Made by a program: the position numbers and the translations under genes | NCBI GenBank assembly: GCA_030762895.1 | Contig: CM061065.1 | Span: 79,307,607 to 79,371,606 of the forward strand | Length of the DNA: 64,000 nt | Reading direction: 5' to 3' | Source of the DNA: Sophora flavescens | Lineage: Eukaryota; Streptophyta; Magnoliopsida; Fabales; Fabaceae | Notes under the pieces: generated by a model | Database searches by the model: none | Told to the model about the DNA's origin: nothing | What the model saw: only the letters and a program-made list of their open reading frames with translations | Shown here: in pieces, positions 58,991 through 64,000 of the stretch | Layout: every line of letters begins with the position of its first letter | Numbering within the stretch: position 1 is the stretch's first letter

Positions 58991-60459
58991 GGCACCTGCA
59001 AAATCTAAAGGCAAGGGCAGAGTGTCTGGATATACAAAGGAGTCAATTACAACCCCAGAAAATAAAGGAGGCAACTCTGAGGCCAACCCTCCTACAGCTG
59101 GTTCAACTACAATTTCTCTGGAATATTTGAATTTTCTTAAAATACATGAACGAAAGAATATGAAAAATGATGACCAATTGGACATAGAGATGGAACAAAA
59201 TATTTTTGGTCAGCATATCATTGAGATGATCAATAACGAAAATATCAGAGAAATTGTAAATCATGAATGGGTATCTGCCTCCCTTATTTCCGTATATATC
59301 AGGTACTAAATCAGGCTTAAAGTGTACAATATTTTTTTAGTCTTTCCATTTAAGTATTGATGTCATTGGTGTAATCCATTTTTATATTTTAATTGAAGGT
59401 ATTTGTATGAAGAATTGTTGCTTCCAAAGGAAAGAACGAGGAGGTTTCTGTCCTTGTCCCCACACCAAACAAATACATACGTCTACTTCGGGAGGGATCC
59501 ACAGACAACGTATATAGCTGACCGGTTTGCAACTAAAGAAAGAGAATATCATCCCTTGTTTTAGCGCCGTGCAATGTTGGGTGAGTCGCTTATCCTATAG
59601 GACTTAATTCACAATAATGAATTACATAAAAGTTAAGGTGCTTAGGATTTGTTATCTCAACATTTATGTAGGAATCATTGGGTGCTGTGCGCGATAAATA
59701 TTGTTGAAGAGATTATTTACTATCTGGATCCCTTGAATGTTGATCCTAGGAATCGCCCAGAATTAAAGAATCTGTTTGATAAGTAAGCATGCTTTTATAT
59801 TTCTGATTTTCTATGATTTTGTCGAATGGCTTCCATGGTAGATACATGTTGCAAGTTGTGATGGTCCTAATGTGCTTTTGATTTTTGACATTAGAATAAC
59901 TGTGTTGAATTGACATATACTGGGTTGTAGCTGTTTGGCTGTTGTGGTTCAAAATAAAAAAAAGCATGCGTGTGTTTGTGATGATTGAAAATATGTTTCT
60001 TAATGAAGTCTGTTTGATTTTGTGATTAGTGCTTTGCAAGTTTATCGCGCAAATGTTGGAGCTAAGGTGCCGCGTTTAAAGGCAACCAACATTAAATGGA
60101 TTCAGATAGAGGTATATTTGCAAAAACTTAATGGGCAATTAGATAAAAAAAACTATATTGATTTACTATTTTATTTTTTATAGTGCCCAAGACAACCCAA
60201 CAGTACAGATTGTGGGTACTATGTCATGCGTTTCATGAAGGAAACTATCTTGCAGAACCAAGTTAAAATACCAATGGCGGTATGTTGTTTACTTAGCTTT
60301 TAACCGTGACTGTTCAAATGTTTTAGCAATTGTAACTTAATTTATTTAATTTTTATGTCGCAGTACTTCCCTGACTTCAAATGCTCCACATACTCCACTG
60401 CTCAACTATCTAAAGTCAAGGAAAATTGGTGTCGCTATAATGTTGAAAAGTTCATTTGA
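58991..60459 (+). pseudogene. Ulp1-like (C48) cysteine protease region of CACTA no. 2
   Basis: Exonic blocks between GT-AG introns read PAKSKGKGRVSGYTKESI (58.99 kb), YLYEELLLPKERTR (59.4 kb), HWVLCAINIVEEIIYYLDPL (59.67-59.73 kb), ANVGAKVPRLKATNIKW (60.05 kb) and CPRQPNSTDCGYYVMRFMKE (60.18-60.24 kb), ending CRYNVEKFI and TGA at 60457-60459. The Ulp1 catalytic set is readable: His at 59676-59678, Asp at 59727-59729, Gln in CPRQ and Cys at 60211-60213. SUMO-protease-like domains are known in several plant DNA transposons. A TAG after REYHPLF (about 59560) breaks the simple reading. Activity is doubtful, but the catalytic residues are conserved better than the rest. Confidence 0.82.
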
Positions 60460-60706
60460 TTATGTCAAATTGATCACAGTAGTTGCAGCAATACTCATTG
60501 GTATGTGAATAATGCTTTAGATTTCTAACTAGAGATCCACATCAACAGTAGTTTCTCTTTATCTATATCCTCAGATTGATAAAAGTTCAAATCTTACTTA
60601 TTATTTTTGTTATTCTTCTTCATCAACAAAGTAATGCATGTTACAAGTGTATTTCCTAAGGGTATTTGATTATTGCCCCCTGCTGTTTTGTTTTTGTGGT
60701 TGCAAG

Positions 60707-61118
60707 TGATGTGAAAAACAATAGCTTGATTGGAAGTATTCCTGAAAACATAGGCAATCAGATCTGCCTTTCCAGGTCCTGTATGTAATCCAACTGAATG
60801 TCGGACTTTTCTATACCTTGTCTTGTATTATTTGTAACCTCTTTAATGTCCTCCCTTGATTTCAGTGATTTATCCTACAACCAGCTAACTGGAGAGATAC
60901 CATACAAAATTGGATTTTTGCAAGTAGCAACCTTGTATGTGTTGCATGATCCTTTATAACCTATTTCAATTTTTAATAAGAAGGATATTTGGTCTTCCAC
61001 TTCCCTTCTATGGGAATTTCTTGATGGATTTGTTTGATTTTTGTAGGTCATTGCAAGGCAATAAACTCTCTGGGCATATTCCGTCTATGATCGGTCTCAT
61101 GGAAGCACTTGCTGTCTT
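60707..61118 (+). pseudogene. ERECTA-like LRR receptor kinase fragment, three consecutive LRR exons
   Basis: Exons 60707-60780, 60866-60934 and 61047-61118 with GT-AG introns encode DVKNNSLIGSIPENIGN, DLSYNQLTGEIPYKIGFLQV and SLQGNKLSGHIPSMIGLMEA. Exon-per-repeat structure and wording match the ERECTA family. The first exon is two bases longer than the 72 expected, which shifts the frame after IGN. No upstream or downstream exons of the gene are found. It starts 247 bases after the protease stop of CACTA no. 2, so it may be a third captured fragment or a truncated host pseudogene. Confidence 0.8.
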
Positions 61119-61486
61119 GTAATTAAGCATTGTTAGTTAGCAGTTTCTGAAACAAATTTAATGAAGTTTCATTGTTGACTTGAGGTTTTGGATGATGTTG
61201 AAACTGGGAAGCTTTAATATTATGAATCAGTTGCTTCTATAATCTGTATATGATCAGTGTGCATGGCTGAAATATATGAAGTTTGCGGATTCCCTTATAT
61301 ACTTGGTTCCTTAATTTTTTTCTCCCTAATTTTATGCATCTTTTTGCATATACATATTTACTTCAGAAGTACAGTGGAAGCAAGGGAACATTTGTATTGA
61401 CTGCAACAATTGTGGTTTTTTTGGTGTAGTTCAATATGCAGTTTATAGCTTATATGAAAACAATTTGACTATATTTTCTCGTTAAT

Positions 61487-61571
61487 TATAGAAATAGCTT
61501 ATACATAAGAGCTTATATGATAAACACTTATCCTATAAGCGCTTAATTAAGCTGTTTACCCAGAGAGGGCC
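61487..61571 (-). mobile_element. Partial MITE end, inverted
   Basis: The reverse complement reads CTGGGTAAACAGCTTAATTA then AGCGCTTATAGGATAAG, the end of a relative of the MITE next to it but in opposite orientation. It stops at the start of the complete copy at 61575. Confidence 0.6.
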
Positions 61572-61574
61572 TTA

Positions 61575-61890
61575 GGGTGCGTTTGGGTAAACAACTTAAT
61601 TAAGAGCTTATCACATAAGACCTTATCGCATGAGAGCTTATGCCATAAGCGCTTAAAGAAAGAAAGGAGCATGAGAGGATTCGAATAGTGAAAAATACGG
61701 AGAGGGTATTTAGTGCATAAGCTCTTATGATAATTCCATAAGCTTCTCCCAGTGACTTATGAAAATAAGTCAAAAACTCCTTATGGGATGACATAAGTTA
61801 TTTTTATAAGCTCTGCCAAACACACTGCATAAGAACTTATGTCATCAGATAAGTCAAAAGGAGCTTAAATAAGCTCTTCCAAACTTCACC
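61575..61890 (+). mobile_element. PIF/Harbinger-type MITE, copy 2, 316 bp
   Basis: The ends GGGTGCGTTTGG and CCAAACTTCACC pair as terminal inverted repeats. TTA flanks both sides (61572-61574 and 61891-61893), the duplication expected for PIF/Harbinger. The interior is rich in AAGAGCTTAT words. It is the better preserved of the two full copies in the window. Confidence 0.82.
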
Positions 61891-61893
61891 TTA

Positions 61894-62390
61894 GTCCTAA
61901 ACCTCCACTTGTAGAAGAATGCTTGTGCTGCAAATGAAGTTGTGCTGTCCAGAATATTTGGCACCAAGTATGATTTTGTGAATCTTTCATTAGTATTCTT
62001 CAAATAGAACATTTGTTCATTTAAGATAGAAAAATGCCTGATGGAGGATATATACGGTTACACGTTTTTACTTCTCAAGAGAGAGATATCAATTTTTTTT
62101 TATCATGATGTGTTTATAGAGATTACCAAAATCATAATCTCATTTAAAACCCTGCTAGCATCCCATTATGAATTCGATCCTGAAATGTAATCCACTCCAT
62201 TAGAGAAACAATATGCCACGTGTCAAACACTGAACCAAGTGAAGAGTAAGTCCATCTTCTTCCATAGCCATAGTTATTTTTAAAAGAAGTCTTTCAAAGC
62301 CGACTAAGAAAAATAGCAAAGCCTAGAATCAACCCTCAAGTTCTGCAAGCCGCACGACACATAGTGTGTTTGGATGAATGTTTGACAATT
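61894..62390. other. Spacer, nothing recognised
   Basis: No coding sequence, RNA gene or element terminus that I can support lies between the MITE and the copia LTR. Confidence 0.5.
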
Positions 62391-62391
62391 G

Positions 62392-63480
62392 TGTTAGAAA
62401 ATGTGGGGTCTGGTCTGCAACAAAGAAGAGAAAAACAAGTGACATGCGCACCCTCCAAGGCGTGTAAGAACACTAGGCTTTAGGTTCGATTCGCCCCCAC
62501 CAATCTCTCCTCGTAGATTGGATGCAATAGGTATAACAGGTGAATCCCCTTCAGGATACAATGGAGAACCTTGGTTTGGTTTGCACACCCTAAACCAAGC
62601 GTATCGTCAATGGCATTTTACAGAATAATAGTTTCCTTAATTCTCTCTGCGCATTAAGGGAAGAAAGGAAGTGATTTGGCTTGCAGAAATTTAGCCTATT
62701 TTCAGACATCATTTTGCATGCACAAGTGGTTCTATTTATAGACCAACTTATGCCTCTTGGTGAATGAAATAACCTTTCATGTATTTGAAAGAATGATTGC
62801 AACCTTTCATGAATGTACACTTGATGAATGAATACATTTAATCATGAAAAAACACACCTATTAGGAAAGATTTGAAAGCCATGAAGAGACACACCTATTG
62901 GTGTCCTTCAACCTCTTTCCAACTTGGTGTCTTGGACTTCCATTATTTTGGAAATCCCTCATAATCCCCCACCATTTTCAAAATAAACCCAAATCCCATT
63001 ATTCCGGAAATCGCATGCTTTCAGACAAAGGTATCTTGGGGATTTGAACCTTTGCTTAGTAAGCCATGGTTGCACTCATCCCCAAATAAAGTGGTAGACA
63101 AGCTTTGAACCAAATATTCATTAGAACAAGTGTCCATGACTTACACATGAAATCTCGGTACCATTGAACGACGTGGTAGTGTGACACATTTGGTAAGGCC
63201 TTGTGTCGTGTATCCTTTTCATGAGAGCTTACAGAGTCAAGACCAACTCTAAGAAGCGGCCCCACTTCACTCTCATATAGGTGGACTTTACCAAAAGCAC
63301 CCCCATAAGTTGGGCACCTCAGCATATATATGCTATAGGTCCATTAAGAGCAAAAGCTCACCCTTTTCTTTTTGTCCTTATGGTATCCAAGTACTTTTAA
63401 ACCTTGGGATGTATCTATTCGTCAAGTACTTGCAATCACTCTCATAGTGTACTTTGGCCACATTGAACTCAAGACTTGAT
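62392..63480 (-). repeat. Probable 3' LTR of a Ty1-copia element
   Basis: It lies just downstream of a copia RNase H end on the minus strand. A TATAAATAG box on the minus strand is at 62732-62740, where an LTR promoter would be. The exact ends are uncertain: TGTTAGAAAATG at 62392 is a possible inner TG/CA end. The 5' partner lies outside the window. Confidence 0.5.
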
Positions 63481-63485
63481 GCTAC

Positions 63486-64000
63486 TCAAGTGTGAGTTGG
63501 GTTTCCACCATTGGTGATCATGTAGATATGGGCTTGATTCCCATCCCTAATGATGTTTTTCCACATCATATCACTTGTCAGTCCTTTCGTCAAAGGATGC
63601 AAGATTTCTTTCCGTCTTATAAAGACCCTGGATATTACTCCATTTGCAATTAGTTCATCGACATAACTATGCCTTAGTCCAATGTTCCTGGACTTTCCAT
63701 TATAAACCTGGCTATATGCCCTTGATAGTATTGACTTACTATCCCATTGTATGGATACTGGCGCCATTAAAATTGGTATCCCATACAACAAATTTATAAG
63801 CCATTCGATCACTTTATTATCTGCTGCCAATGCTATGAATTCTGTAGCCATGGTGGAACCGGCAATGCCGTCTTATTTCTTGAAACCCCAAGAAATAGCA
63901 CCCCCACCATTTGTGAAGACTCAACTGCTTATTGAAGCATGATCTTCTTGTATATGTCACCCAACTAGCATCCATGTAACCTTCTAATACCGAAGGATAC
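63486..64000 (-). pseudogene. Ty1-copia RNase H, C-terminal end of polyprotein
   Basis: Minus strand from the window edge: SVLEGYMDASWVTYTRRS, then GGGAISWGFKK, stop, DGIAGSTMATEFIALAA, PVSIQWDSKSILSRAYSQVY, NGKSRNIGLRHSYVDELI and LHPLTKGLTSDMMWK, ending at 63486. These are the standard copia RNase H blocks (DAxW, STMEAEFIA, DSxxA, KSRHIxxRHxxV, LTKGL). A TAA before DGIAG and a frameshift after YTRRS show it is inactive. The rest of the element lies beyond 64000. Confidence 0.88.

Larger units (their letters stand above)
50169..60459 (+). mobile_element. CACTA (En/Spm) transposon no. 2, 5' terminus through protease gene
   Basis: It begins CACTACAACAGATTAG at 50169, within a kinase pseudogene. 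Subterminal repeats follow. It carries TNP2 (53670-56914), a second En/Spm-type transposase gene (57092-58925) and a Ulp1-like protease region (58991-60459), all on the plus strand. Host-like exons of an EH-domain protein and a syntaxin lie between the 5' repeats and TNP2. The matching 3' terminus (..CTGTTGTAGTG) was not found up to 64000. The right limit given is therefore the last element gene, and the ERECTA-like exons beyond may also lie inside. TNP2 is too damaged for self-mobilisation. Confidence 0.82.

Noticed and set aside
62440..62505. tRNA-like TTCGATTC segment
   Set aside because: GGTTCGATTCGCCCC resembles a T-loop, but no cloverleaf with acceptor, D and anticodon arms can be built around it.
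1..64000. CRISPR arrays or bacterial operons
   Set aside because: The tandem repeats have no unique equal-length spacers, and all genes are of plant type with introns.
60470..64000. CACTA no. 2 3' terminus
   Set aside because: I looked for CTGTTGTAGTG or a close variant and found none. Words such as GTGGTAGTG at 63174 lack the rest of the terminal repeat.

Overview
This is a nuclear plant (eudicot) window, dominated by transposable elements nested in one another, with two clear host genes between them. The A/T-rich spacers, GT-AG introns, REM-type B3 gene, Ogre/Tat gypsy elements, CACTA elements and PIF/hAT MITEs fit a eudicot. A legume is my guess from the Ogre-like LTR style and the AAGCTCTTAT-rich MITEs, but this is inference.

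1-9238: a nested stack. A minus-strand CACTA transposon (5' terminus at 9238, TNP2 remnant at 2928-3609) is interrupted by three insertions: a Ty3/gypsy element whose 3' end and 954-bp LTR occupy 1-2927, a 5'-truncated LINE tail (4328-4470, 20-bp target duplication) and a 3.76-kb solo LTR (4716-8477, CCTAG duplication). 9239-10870 looks like an older, diverged LTR with a ~23-bp minisatellite that is itself split by a 681-bp hAT element with an exact 8-bp duplication.

11.3-23 kb: the host-gene island. A two-B3-domain REM-like gene (12097-15997, +) carries a 370-bp foldback element in an intron. It converges on a six-exon gene (22870-17624, -) encoding a glutaredoxin-DEP-DUF547 protein of about 616 residues. 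23-27 kb is A/T-rich spacer with a degenerate minisatellite and a LINE RNase H scrap.

27071-37589: a complete Tat-lineage Ty3/gypsy element on the minus strand, with 459-bp LTRs, a CATGT duplication, a gag-pol frame broken by two in-frame stops, and a 48-bp minisatellite downstream of pol. It also has an opposite-strand gene with its own TATA box, a 5'-UTR intron and a coding intron. 37.6-42.8 kb holds a PIF-type MITE, a palindrome and an internally deleted Ogre-like element in which the LTR and primer-site stub run straight into integrase.

42.4-50.2 kb is sparse: MITEs, a weak candidate small gene, an AACCGTTG-rich array, a LINE RNase H fragment and an LRR receptor-kinase pseudogene. That pseudogene is cut exactly at 50169 by a second CACTA element (+). 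This element carries a decayed TNP2, a second En/Spm-type transposase gene and a Ulp1-like protease region with its catalytic residues still readable. It also carries exon fragments resembling an EH-domain/EPS15-like protein and a SYP2-type syntaxin. ERECTA-like LRR exons with their introns lie just past the protease, and may be inside the element because its 3' terminus was not found. A PIF-type MITE and the 3' end of a Ty1-copia element close the window.

Most ORFs here are dead element remnants. The B3 gene, the glutaredoxin-DEP-DUF547 gene and perhaps the antisense gene in the Tat element are the plausible functional genes.
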